Below, one piece after another: positions 23,072 to 33,800 of a stretch of DNA of 64,000 nt. Source of the DNA: Polytrichum commune (Eukaryota > Streptophyta > Polytrichopsida > Polytrichales > Polytrichaceae); the NCBI GenBank assembly GCA_950295325.1, contig OX485804.1:11596001-11660000 (forward strand), in the 5' to 3' direction. The translations under genes and the position numbers were made by a program. How positions within the stretch are numbered: position 1 is the first letter of the stretch; every line of letters begins with the position of its first letter. The notes beneath the pieces were generated by a model, which saw nothing but the letters and a program-made list of their open reading frames with translations, searched no databases and was not told where the DNA came from.

Positions 23072-23759
23072 GGAGAAGAAGTAATAGATGAACAACACAT
23101 GACAATAATCTTGGATCAATGTCGCTTTTATATTGAGTGATGGAGAATATAATATGAATGTAAATGAAAACATGTGATACCATAGCATCTTATGATACAA
23201 AATGAGACAAATCATAATAGGAGTCAGAGAATATTTGCAAACAAGGCATAGAATCCTAAACCAGATCCTAAAAAATATCTCCTTTAGAAACTAAGCCATA
23301 GGAAACTTGAATCCACAAATGAGTTGTATAATATAAGATTACCACATGGGACAAATGCGGGTACGGATATCATGGAGAAAACGGCGTTAAATAATAAACA
23401 AGTTGGCAGAGTTTTAAAATGCAACTGGGCAGGCTGAATGTAGATGCAGAAACAATTAAAATTGGCCAGGAAAGTAAATAAATGGCCATTATAAATAGAA
23501 CAAAGTGAATGTAGAAGGTTGGGAGATCAGAGAAATTTGGCGGATATAATCAAAATAGAAACAGAATGAAAGACGCGTTGAAACAACTCAGTCATTGGAC
23601 GCCAATTGCAACACAAATGATCGTAATATGCACCAGGTTTATGTGAGCTATAAACACCAAAAGAATGTATGAAAGTGGAGTGGTAGAGGACATACCATAG
23701 ACACCAATGATGGTGGAAGATGTGGAGAGAACACTAGTGAGGCGTAGGAAAACTTTGTA
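23072..23759. other. 5' flank of copy C, nothing recognised
   Basis: No reading frame or repeat was identified. No GAGC-rich end comparable to 17841 was found on this side, so copy C lacks a recognisable second terminus. Confidence 0.4.
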
Positions 23760-24118
23760 TTTTACTAAGTCACTACGACATGCCCTGTACGTTAACGTAC
23801 AAGGTTCTTTATTCTAACTTATAATCTCTCTAAATCACTATGACATGCCCTGTGCGTTGACGTACAATGTATATGACAACGACTTAAGAAAGTTATAAGT
23901 TAGGAGGGAAAACCCTGTACATTGATGTATAATGTATGTGGCGAGTAACGGAAATTGAAAGTTAGTTATGAAAACCCTGTGCATTAACGCATAGGGTATG
24001 TGGTGGCAAGTAAGGGATCTTGAAAGTTAATAGTCAAAACCATGTGCGTGAACATACAGGGCATGTGGTGGCGAATAAGGGAGCTTGAAAGTTAGTAGAG
24101 AAAACCATGTACGTTAAC
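23760..24118. repeat. Palindrome-bearing minisatellite, left block
   Basis: Tandem units of about 60-66 bp contain CCCTGTGCGTTAACGCA-like words, GGTATGTGGTGGCGAATAAG and GGAGCTTGAAAGTTAGTAG. Units here are more diverged than in the right block. The array is interrupted at 24118 by the solo LTR and resumes at 25744. Confidence 0.8.
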
Positions 24119-25743
24119 TGTCAGCCACAAACCCCCACCCTTGTGCGTGGTAGTCTAGGTGGGAGCTCGAGGTTAACATTAGCTTAATTGAATACCATAG
24201 TGTAAGCCGGTCCCCACATCACAACCTCCCTCTAGTGTTTGGGTTCACGAGCTTGCCAAAAGTGGTCCAAGCACGACCCTTAACACACATCGGCCTTGTA
24301 TGCCTCACATATCATGAATGCATGTCCATACCAAACTCACGCCCAATTACTTCATATTGAAATGATCAACAACACCATGCTCCCAATTATATTAGATGCC
24401 TATGACTAACTTGGCTTGTAGGGGGCATTCCTCCACCAAGCCTCACTTAAATAAACCCCCTCACATCCCACCAAGTTGGCAACCCTACCTACCTAACCCT
24501 TGACTTCCTACTGCCCTGATACCCTTTAACTCGTCAACTGCCGCACCCTCCAGTTGCATCAGTAAATGAATCACTCGTTTGTTGGACCGGGCAACGCCCT
24601 GTCCCGTGGCCCCTAGTTCGACTGTATTCCCCTGTTCTCCCCATTCGGTGATCATGAGACCGTGGCAGTATGAGGAGCTTGTTCTCCTCCCAGTCCAATT
24701 CAATTCCCCCCTGTTACGGGGATCCAACCACTCTCCTTAATTATGAATTTCCAGCTTTGTCCCTCACACAACCCTTCCTTGTGGATCGATCCAGCTATCA
24801 ATTGCGACCCAATAGGGATCAACAACCTCAGCCACCCAGTTCTCCTTCCGCCCAATTTTGACTGCTCAGTTGATAGCCTGAAACTATTGATGCCTATCGA
24901 CCCCGGGCCCTTCTTCCCCCCATTCAATCCAACCAACAATTCCAGCAGTCCAGTGTCTGCATTGCGGGAGTAAACCCAGGATCAGTGTTTCTTGCCTGAT
25001 CAAAATTCTTGCACATCTCTTCTCTCTTCTGCTCACTGGGCGAATATCTGAGCTTCGAGTTCAGCATCACATTGATGTTGCCCGCAGTTACAGTCCCGGT
25101 TCCATTGTCACACAATGTTGGCGGCTTCCGCCTCTGCTCACTTCTCCCGAATTCGCATGTTCTGCCTTCAGCTTAGCAGCCTCAACCCGACCTCACCTGC
25201 CTCGCATCTCCTCTTGCTCCCCTTGATCAAACAACCTTGCATGCTTCCTTCTTGCCCATTCAATCCCCTGCGTTGCCGCTACCTAATGCAGTTGCCTGAA
25301 ATCTCCATGTGCCTGGATGCCGAGGCATCGACCAGCAAGTTCCGCTCTTGCTCTCCGCCGTCCTTTCTTGCCGACTCTCTGATCATCCCCTTTCTTTTTC
25401 TCTGCCTGTCCCCTTGAACCGATAGAGTTCTGGTCCCGGTTTTTTCTAGAGAACAGGTGCCCCTACCCCATTATGGTTATCCACCTATCCTAGCTTAGCT
25501 AATTAAAACTACCAACAATGCCAACCCTTACTGCCGAGGGCCTGACCCTTGGCCATCCCATTACTTAGTTCTAATTAATCCTAACATGCCCCAATCCCGA
25601 ATGCTTGGGCTTACATCTAATTTCCATCCACACCGGAATTCACACTCTTTTTATGCTTTCAATTGTTTTGGTACTAAAATCAACCTACATTCTCACGAGT
25701 TTTAAAGGTTAAGAAAACATGTGGGCTCCATTTTGGGCTCACA
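24119..25743 (+). mobile_element. Solo LTR (1,625 bp) inserted in the minisatellite
   Basis: The element starts TGTCAGCC and ends GGCTCACA, i.e. TG...CA with near-inverted ends. It is flanked by the 5-bp duplication ttaac (24114-24118 and 25744-25748) within a repeat unit that is otherwise continuous. No internal retrotransposon coding sequence is present. The short open frames inside are incidental. A related terminus in the opposite orientation lies at 9025-9068. Confidence 0.75.
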
Positions 25744-26155
25744 TTAACGCACAGGGTATGTGGTGGCGAAAAATGGAGCTTGAAAGTTAGTAGTGAAAAC
25801 CCTGTGCGTTAATGCACAGGGTATATGGTAGCGAATAAGGGAGCTTGAAAGTTAGTAGAGAAAACCCTGTGCGTTAACGCACAGTGTATGTGGTGGCGAA
25901 AAATGGAGCTTGAAAGTTAGTAGTGAAAATCTTGTGTGTTAACGCACGGGGTATATGGTGGCGAATGAGGGAGCTTGAAAGTTAGTAGAGAAAATCTTGT
26001 GCGTTAACGCACAGGGTATGTGGTGGCAAATATGGGAGCTTGAAAGTTAGTAGTGAAAACCCTGTGCGTTGACGCACAAGGTATATGGTGGTGAGTAAAA
26101 GAGCTTGAAAGTTAATAGGGAAAACCCTGTGCGTTAATGCTCAAGGTATGTGCCA
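25744..26155. repeat. Palindrome-bearing minisatellite, right block
   Basis: Six or more units of about 60-66 bp. The best copies contain a perfect 22-bp palindrome made of CCCTGTGCGTT followed by its reverse complement. An isolated further copy lies at about 26583-26608. Confidence 0.85.
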
Positions 26156-26632
26156 ACGATTTGGAAAGCCAAAAAGTAAAAAGAGAAACCTATTGTATGA
26201 ATTTGAAATGACATATAAAGGGTTGGAGCAAGGAATTTGGCAAAAATGGGGTTAGAAAGCAGAAAATGAGGAATATGTGTGCTCAAATATTGATGCAATA
26301 CATGACATGGGCTAAAAAATCATAAAAAACAGTAGGAAATTTTTTTGTGCCAGTAAGCTCAAAATCTACAAGGTGTACTAGCAACACCAACACCACTAGA
26401 AGTAGTAGCAACACCATCAGCAACACATGAGCAAAAATAAGAAGAACAATAGTAATAGCAGAACAACAACTAAACACAACCACCAACAAGAAGAAGAAGG
26501 GCAAAAAAAATCATAAAGGGTGACTTAGATAGCTTAAGTATTGGTTGATTAGGGTGGCGGCTCACCCTAAACAATTAGGGCAAACCCTGTGCGTTAACAC
26601 ACAGGGTCTATGAGCCTAGCTGGAGGTCTAGG
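26156..26632. other. Low-complexity spacer
   Basis: Contains a CAA/AGC-rich simple stretch (about 26365-26500) and one stray palindrome copy. No gene is visible. Confidence 0.5.
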
Positions 26633-27223
26633 AAAAGATGCATTGTAGGGGTCGCGCCTTAAGGTAAACACAATACTACACCATAGAGGATGGCAACTTG
26701 AGAATTGGTGTGCCGACTACGAGTATAGTCGATGAGGGCATTGACTCCATTTGGTGAGGGTGAATGTCGCGCACCTCTCCATGAGGAGTAACACCCGGGA
26801 CTTGTGGCGCCATTGGTGAGAGGGCCCAAGTGATCTTAGTATGGGTGAGGGCCCTAGGTGTTGGGAACACCTCCCACTTACGGAGGCTGAGAGGTACAAG
26901 GGTAAGGCCATCAACCATGAATAACTTATGACGTGTGGATTCTAGAATGCTCAAAACACATCAATCGGAGGTGTGAGCCAGGAAATATGGCAATTTGAGT
27001 GGCCGCTATCCCGGGAGAGTGCTCTGCTGCAGTAGTGGTTTGGGGGTGGCTCCCGAGACTGCCAAAGTTTCAACAGGTATGACTTCCTCAATACTTGCCC
27101 AAATGGGGCAAGTGATGAGTCCATAGTCATCTACGTGAAGCGTAGATGACGATGAAATGTTCAACTGGTAGCATCCAAGACCATACAAAGAAGTTATGGT
27201 GTTCTGAAGCTATTGGGGGCTCG
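26633..27223 (+). mobile_element. Truncated Gypsy fragment X: 3' internal end plus partial LTR
   Basis: Matches the intact Gypsy element at 54857-61897. Sequence corresponding to its 3' internal end (GATGCATTGTAGGGGTCGCG ... GGTGAGGGTGAA) is followed by an LTR start TGTCGCGCACCTCTCC at 26765. That LTR breaks off at 27223, about halfway. It is diverged by many substitutions and small deletions. Confidence 0.7.
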
Positions 27224-28203
27224 TGTCGCAACCTTTGCTAGCCCCCTTAATAATTTTGCCAAATTATAGTTCTACCAAAGGTTACAAGCACTAACCCTTT
27301 GCATTCCTTCATGCTAATGGTTAGTTCCTCCTACCCCAAACCTTATAATTCATAAGAGGGGAACCAACCCTCCTACTTTGCTTTCGGGACTCACCCCTTC
27401 ATCGGTAATCAATTCTTAGATGTGGACTACAATCCATGGAAGTCCAACCTTATATTGATCATCGCGTTGCCGGAGCAACACTACAACAACTCGAACCATA
27501 TTAGACAACTATGCCCTCACATTGGGCCAAAGTCCATGAAGGCCGTGCCGTTCGGCCTCGGGTGGGTGAGGCCACACCACCTCACCCATATAAGCCTCTA
27601 GGACTCTAGGCAGGGCCCCTACCCCACTGTCAAGAAACCTTTTGTCTCTTTACCAAGAGTTGGGGCCAAGTAGACATTTTTAATTTACTTAGTTGTTGGG
27701 CCTAGAAGCCCCTAGTAGCTTCAGACCATCATAACGTCCTTATTTGATCTCTGATGCTAACAAAAAACCACTTCATCTTCATGTACGCTTCACGTAGATG
27801 CCGATGGACTCCTCATTTTTCCCATTTGGGCAAGTATTAAGGAAGTTATGTCTGTTCAAACCTTGGCACTCTCGGGATCCACTCCCAGGCCACTGTTGTA
27901 CCAGGGCGCTATTCCGGGACAACGCCCCACTCAAGTTGCCATAACTTCTAGCTCACACCTTCATTTGAGGTGTTTTTTTAGCATTCTAGAATCTACATGC
28001 CAGAAGCTACGCATAGCTGATGGCCTTACCATCGTGCCTCCTAGTCTCTGTGGGTGGGAGGCGTTCCCAACGCCCGGGGCCATCATCCACACTAGGATCA
28101 TTTGGGCCCTCTCACCAACGGCGCCACAAGTCCTAGGTGTCACTCCGGGGTGCCTCTTGTGCCCATGGTGTTTTGGGCACTCCTCATGAAGAGGTATGCG
28201 ATA
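27224..28203 (-). mobile_element. Gypsy LTR Z, full length, reverse orientation
   Basis: Reads as the reverse complement of the 972-bp Gypsy LTR. It starts TGTCGCAACCTTTGCTAG (LTR 3' end) and ends CATGAAGAGGTATGCGATA (LTR 5' end, CA mutated to TA). No matching 5-bp duplication flanks it, so it was probably joined here by rearrangement or is part of a broken element. Confidence 0.7.
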
Positions 28204-29119
28204 AGTGGAGCCTAACGGGGGAGACCCCAAAGGAGGGGCAACCTAAGTGAGTCTCAAAGTAGATGGCTCTAGTGTAGGTTAGGTCCTTGGAGGAGAGATC
28301 CAAGGTTGCGAACGGACCACCTAGGAACGACACCTTTGGAATTATGCCAAATCTGAAGATGCATTGTGGGGGTCGCACCCTAAGGTAAACATAATGCCAC
28401 ACCATAAAGGATCGCAACTTAAGAATTGGTGTGCCAAAGACGAGTATAGTCGATAAGGGCATCGACTTCGTTTGGTGGGGGTGAGTGTCGCGCACGTCTT
28501 CATGAGGATTGCCCAAAACACCATGGGCACAAGGGGGACCCTGGAGGGACACCCGGAACTTGTGGCGCCGTTGATGAGAGGGCCCAAGTGATCCTAGTGT
28601 GGGTGAGGGCTCAGGGCGTTGAGAACGCCTCCCACCCATGGAGACTAGGAGGCACGAAGGTAAGGCCATAAGCTATGCGTAGCTTATGGTGTGTAGATTC
28701 CATAATGCTAAAAAAAAACCTCAATCAGAGGTGTGAGCTAGGAGTTGGGGCAATTTGAGCGGGGCGATGTCCCGAGACAACGCCCTGGTACAGCAGTGGC
28801 CTGAAAGTGGCTCCCGGGACTGCCAAGGTTTGAACAGGCATAACTTCCTCAATACTTGGCCAATTGGGGCAGGTCATGAGTCCATCGGCATCTATGTGAA
28901 GCGTAACTGAAGATGGAGTGGTTGCTTGTTAACATCAGACATCATACAAGGAAGTTATGATGGTTTGAAGTTGCTGGGGGCTTCTAGGCCTAGCGGTTAA
29001 GAGAAAATGTCTACTTGGCCCCAACTCTTGGTAGAGAGACAAAATGTTTCTTGACGGTGGGGTAGGGGCCCCACCTAGGGTCCTAGAGGCTTATATGGGT
29101 AAGGTGGTGTGGCCTCACC
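28204..29119 (+). mobile_element. Gypsy fragment Y, part 1: 3' internal end and first 634 bp of LTR
   Basis: The internal 3' end (GTGGAGCCTAACGGGGGAG, from 28204) is followed by an LTR beginning TGTCGCGCACG at 28486. The LTR stops at 29119 inside GGCCTCACC and continues at 46413. The parts total 973 bp, matching the intact 972-bp LTR. It was interrupted by the 17.3-kb element 29120-46407. Confidence 0.8.
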
Positions 29120-29357
29120 TGTGGGAACACGCGAACACCAACATATCCGGATTGGCGTTTTTAAGTGCCTAATCTGGTTTTGTCCGGATGACCCTAGTAT
29201 CGTCCAGGGATTCTGTGAAGTGTAGGAGGTCTAGAACGCTCCGTACCTGCTTATCTTCTCTTCCTTAGCCAAATTTCCGGAAACTCTGATTTTCGGACTT
29301 TTGGTCTTTGGGACACTCTTCGTCTTTTTCCGGAGTGTGCCTTTCCGGATTGTATCT

Positions 29358-29999
29358 CTAAGTCCTAATTATAATGCTTACTCGCCCCTCTACTTCTACC
29401 CTCCAGAATAAGTGGAGGAAGTCCCACAGGGCTGGTTTCCCTCCGAAGGCGTTTGTTCTGTGAGCAGCCAAGATATTATTACATACAGACAATACATCCT
29501 TCCTATTAAAATTTTCTTGAGCACTAAGACGCAATCCATGCTTTGCCATTTTGAGTTGTACTACCCTAGCCTTCATGGACCACCGCATAGCTCTCTCTTC
29601 ACGAAATTTTCTACCTAAAATACGGTTGTGCAATGCAAGTTCATGAACAGACAAGCAATCGATTCGACGGCCAGGTACTAGAGTCCTGGTACCCCGTTTA
29701 TCTATGGACCTGTCCTCCCTAAAAACCCTCTTCCTGAAGTCATCCTCCTTTGGAAACCTTCTACATTCAGCACAAGTGTAATTCTCAAAGGGCTCACCAG
29801 ATAAGGAGACACGCGCGCATCTCACATGTCTAAAGCAACCAACAATGACAACAATTCCATTACGATCCCTAAGCTCAGTTCGTGTGGAAGGTTCAGGAGC
29901 CCAATTATTACCGTGCTTAGGATCAGCAAGCAACCCATGGACATTGTAGACCAGATTAGAGTACATGGCAGTTCTACCCCAATAACCCCAACATAACAA
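29358..29999 (-). CDS. Element H protein, C-terminal exon (unnamed Cys-rich family)
   Basis: A 213-codon minus-strand frame ends at 29358. It contains GCFRHVRCARVSLSGEPF, YTCAECRRFPKEDDFRKRVF, DKRGTRTLVPGRRIDCLSVH, HNRILGRKFREERAM and FCNN-like CNNILAAHRTNAFGGKPALW. The C-x6-C and CxxC cysteines suggest a zinc-binding module. The basic helices resemble a repetitive protein family I have seen in streptophyte transposons but cannot name. An upstream coding stretch at about 30190-30030 ends at a good donor (CAG|GTAAGC at about 30023) and probably belongs to it. The N-terminal part of the same gene lies beyond element A at 45348-45782. Confidence 0.5.
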   Translation of the reverse strand: MLCWGYWGRTAMYSNLVYNVHGLLADPKHGNNWAPEPSTRTELRDRNGIVVIVGCFRHVRCARVSLSGEPFENYTCAECRRFPKEDDFRKRVFREDRSIDKRGTRTLVPGRRIDCLSVHELALHNRILGRKFREERAMRWSMKARVVQLKMAKHGLRLSAQENFNRKDVLSVCNNILAAHRTNAFGGKPALWDFLHLFWRVEVEGRVSIIIRT

Positions 30000-30190
30000 C
30001 GAGAATACTTCGTTTTGCTTACCTGATGAAGCCTGTGACTCATTCGTCCTGTCCGTAATCCTGAACCAATTGTGCAGGCTCTGCTGTGTGCCTTGAAGAC
30101 CCCTGGAAGCAGGAGGCGGCCTCCCTCGACGTCATGTGGACAACGCGGAAGATGTCGACTTGGCTGCAGCCTCTTCCAGGGGAAACTCAA

Positions 30191-30206
30191 GTATGTGAGC
30201 ATAGCT

Positions 30207-30240
<34 letters not shown>

Positions 30241-30250
30241 TTGGAGAGCG
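30191..30250 (+). repeat. Left terminal array of element A
   Basis: GTATGTGAGC followed by five GGAGAGC(G) repeats, with CCTATTTCCGTGGAATT about 90 bp further in. Matches the inverted array at 43665-43702 and the end of element B at 48772. Confidence 0.65.
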
Positions 30251-30519
30251 GAGATTTTCAAATTTGTTGGAATATTTTAGGGGAAGTCGTGCCTATTTCC
30301 GTGGAATTTAGTGATAGTTTGTCTTCAATTTGTCGAAAAAGCCACCCCATTCCCGTGTAAATAATAACCGAACCTTGGTCGGTGAACCAACCGAACCTAT
30401 AGGCGTGGAAGATAGTGTTTGTTATCAAACATCTTATAGTCTAGGTTTCGAATACGTTTATATTAAATTAGGGCTTACGTCATCAATTGAACATATGAGT
30501 TAAGCCTTACACAAACATT

Positions 30520-30625
30520 CAAGCGGTATGGAATGTGGCCAAGAGTTAAAGTTCAACACAAACATTCAAGCGGTATGGAATGTGGCCAAGAGTTAAAGTT
30601 CAACACAAACATTCAAAGTCACTCA
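30520..30625. repeat. Two-copy 52-bp tandem duplication
   Basis: The segment containing AACATTCAAGCGGTATGGAA and TGGCCAAGAGTTAAAGTTCA is repeated once, identically, with a third partial start. Confidence 0.85.
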
Positions 30626-30832
30626 CAACCTTAGCATCTCTCAAATACAACTAAAGTAGACAACCTTCAAAGTATACTCAACCCGTCCACCCAACCTATC
30701 TAGAGAATTGAAATCAAACACCAACCAACTTCAATAAGGGATTGAATGAGGTTTGCAATAGCCACATAAAAATTGAAGAAATAAACTTATAAAGTAAAAT
30801 CAATACAAACAAAATGGAGGTCCGAGGCGTAG

Positions 30833-33800
30833 TCAAGAACTAGGACTACCATGTCTATCACTATCCTCACCCTCCTCGGCCTCTATGTCTAGAAAATCCT
30901 CTATTAGTTTGTTGAAAGGCCGGATGCGACTAGGAGGTGGAGACGGAGCTTCCGCTAAAAGATTGGCAAAACTAGCAGCATAGGTTGGGAGCTCGAACGT
31001 CTTGGAAGGACTCGAACTCATACATGCGTTCTCCCTTGGCGCTCTACCAAACGGAAAGGAGTCTGATGAATGCCAAAAGAAAACATACAAACCTTGACAA
31101 TGAACTCTTGTATGCGCGTATATGCCGGGAGGGGACCTCCTGCAAGGTCGGAATCGAGCATGAGTTGTACCATGTCCACATTTTCGATGAGGGCAAGCGT
31201 GGTAGGGGAATCCGAAGAGGTGGCACTCGTATCCAAGAGGGCGGCCTTCCTCTTGCGAGGCAAGGAGAGTAGAGAAGTGCCACTGTGTGAAGGAGTAGCA
31301 ATAGTTTGTGGACGAGATGCGGATGGAGTGATAGAGGGGGCAGGTGATGGAGCAACTGATGGAGCAACGGAGGGAGTACTAGGTGGACTCTGTAAAAGGG
31401 TGGGTGGTTGAACAAGGGTCTTTGAGGCAGACCGAGTTGATTGAGTGCCGGTATTCCTAGCTCTTCCCTTTCCCTTTGGTGCCTTGGGCGGTGGAGGAGG
31501 AAGCTCAACAATGTCGGGCTCCTCAAAGGGGACAAAGGTCACCTCGGGAGCACTACTCACAAGGGTGGAAAAAAAAGGCTTCTCTACCTCAGGCACAAAT
31601 CCTCCAGAACAATCCAAGTACCATCCCCCAGCCTGCAAGTGAGACTCCGAAAACTTGGAAACTTGCACGGGCGTATACACACAAAGATCGGAGTTGACAT
31701 CGACCCAATCTACAAGGAAGGTTGGCAAGCACGAAGAAGGCAAAGCATTCTTCACAACGAGCTCACGGTGGATGAACCTGTAAAATGAAGAACATCATAA
31801 ACAAAAAAGGTGGCGGGATTGAAATGAAACAAAAACTATATGAAATAAAAGAAAACTCAAAATATTACCGGTAAGCGACGCGTTTGATTGCTATGGGGCC
31901 TTCCTCAAAATCCATGAGATCAAGGCCTTTGATAAATTTCAAATCTCCCTTGTCGTCAAAATAAACCAGAAATGCCTTGTCCCAAAGATTCAGCCTCCAA
32001 TGCTCAACATAATTGGCCGGTTGATAAATATCCTCCGCGGAACTCCAATCGATTTCAACGGAACACTCATTTTCAAATGAAGCTATCTCACCCTCAACCC
32101 CCTTCTCCAACTATGACAACAAAGAAAATAGTAAGGGGATTGTACTTGATAACATACTCCACTCTAACTTGAACCATATATGAAAAACAAAATTCAATTT
32201 TGACAACATAGACCTCTAACATGGCCCCTTAAGACATTAGAAATCTGAACTTAGCTTATTAACTAGAACTCTGAAACCTTAACCTGGCCACTTATTAGGC
32301 TGAAAATTTGAATTTAGCTTATCAACTACAAATCTGAAACCTCAAACATGGCCACATATTAGACTCATAATCTAAACCTAGCTTATCAACTACAAATCTG
32401 AAACCGCAAACATGGCCACTTATTTCCCTCATAATCTGAACCTAGCTTATCAAGTACAAATCTGAAACCTCTAACTTGGCCACTTATTAGCCTCATAATC
32501 TGAACCTTGCTTATCAACTACAAATCTGAAACCTCTAACATGGCCACTTCTTTCCCTCATAATCTGAACCTAGCTTATCAACTAAAAATTTGAAACCTCT
32601 AACTTGGCCACTTATTAGGCTCATAATCTGGACCTAGCTTATTAACTACAAATCTGAAACCTCAAACATGGCCACTTATTTCCCTCATAATCTGAACCTA
32701 GCTTATCAAGTACAAATATGAAACCTCTAACTTGGCCACTTATTAGGCTCATAATCTGAACCTTGCTTATCAACTACAAATCTGAAACCTCTAACATGGC
32801 CACTTCTTTCCCTCATAATCTGAACCTAGCTTATCAACCAAAAATCTGAAACCTCAAACTTGGCCACTTATTAGGCTCATAATCTAAACCTAGCTCATTA
32901 ACTACAAATCTGACACCTTAACATGGCCCACTAAAACCCCTCTTACCCCACCCTCTCGGAAACGAGAGGCCCCCCCCCCTGTCCAAATATTTCTTTGACC
33001 TCAAAATTAGACTGAAAATCTGGAATTAGCTTACATACTAGAAATCTGAACCCTCTAACATGGCCACTTATTAGGCTCATAATCAAAACATTGATTATCA
33101 AATACAAAGCTGAAACCTTAAACATGGCCCGCTAAAACCCCACTTACCTAATCCTCTCGGAATCGAGAGGGTCCCCCCCCCCGTCCAAATATTTAGTGGA
33201 CCTCAAAACTAGACTAAAAATCTGGAATTAGATTACATACTAGAAATCTGAACCCTCTAATATGGCCACATATTAGGCTCAAAAATTGAACCTAGCTTAT
33301 CAAGTACAAATCTGAAACCTCTAACTTGGCCACTTATTAGGCTCATAATCTGAACCTAGCTTATTAACGAGTAATCTGAAACCACTAACATGGCCACTTA
33401 TTAGGCTCATAATCTGAACCTTCCTTATGAACTACAAATCTGAGACCTTACACATGGCCCACAAAAACCCCAATATCCCCACCCTCTCGGAATCGAGAGG
33501 GTCCCCCCCCCTTGGCCAAGTATTTAGTGGACCTCAAAACTAGACTGAAAATCTGGAATTAGATTACATACTAGAAATCTGAACCCTCTAATATGGCCAC
33601 ATATTAGGCTCAAAATCTGAACATAGCTTATCAAGTACAAATCTGAAACCTCTAACTTGGCCACTTATTAGGCTCATAATCAGAACCTTGCTTATCAACT
33701 ACAAATCTGAAACCTCAAACTGGCCACTTATGAGACTCATAATCTGAACCTTGCTTATCAACTAGAAGTCTGAAACCTCAAACATGGCCACTTATACGAC

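Noticed and set aside
24485-25417. Coding frames inside the solo LTR
   Set aside because: Low-information Pro/Ser/Leu-rich translations on both strands with no domain. The borders and duplication identify an LTR.
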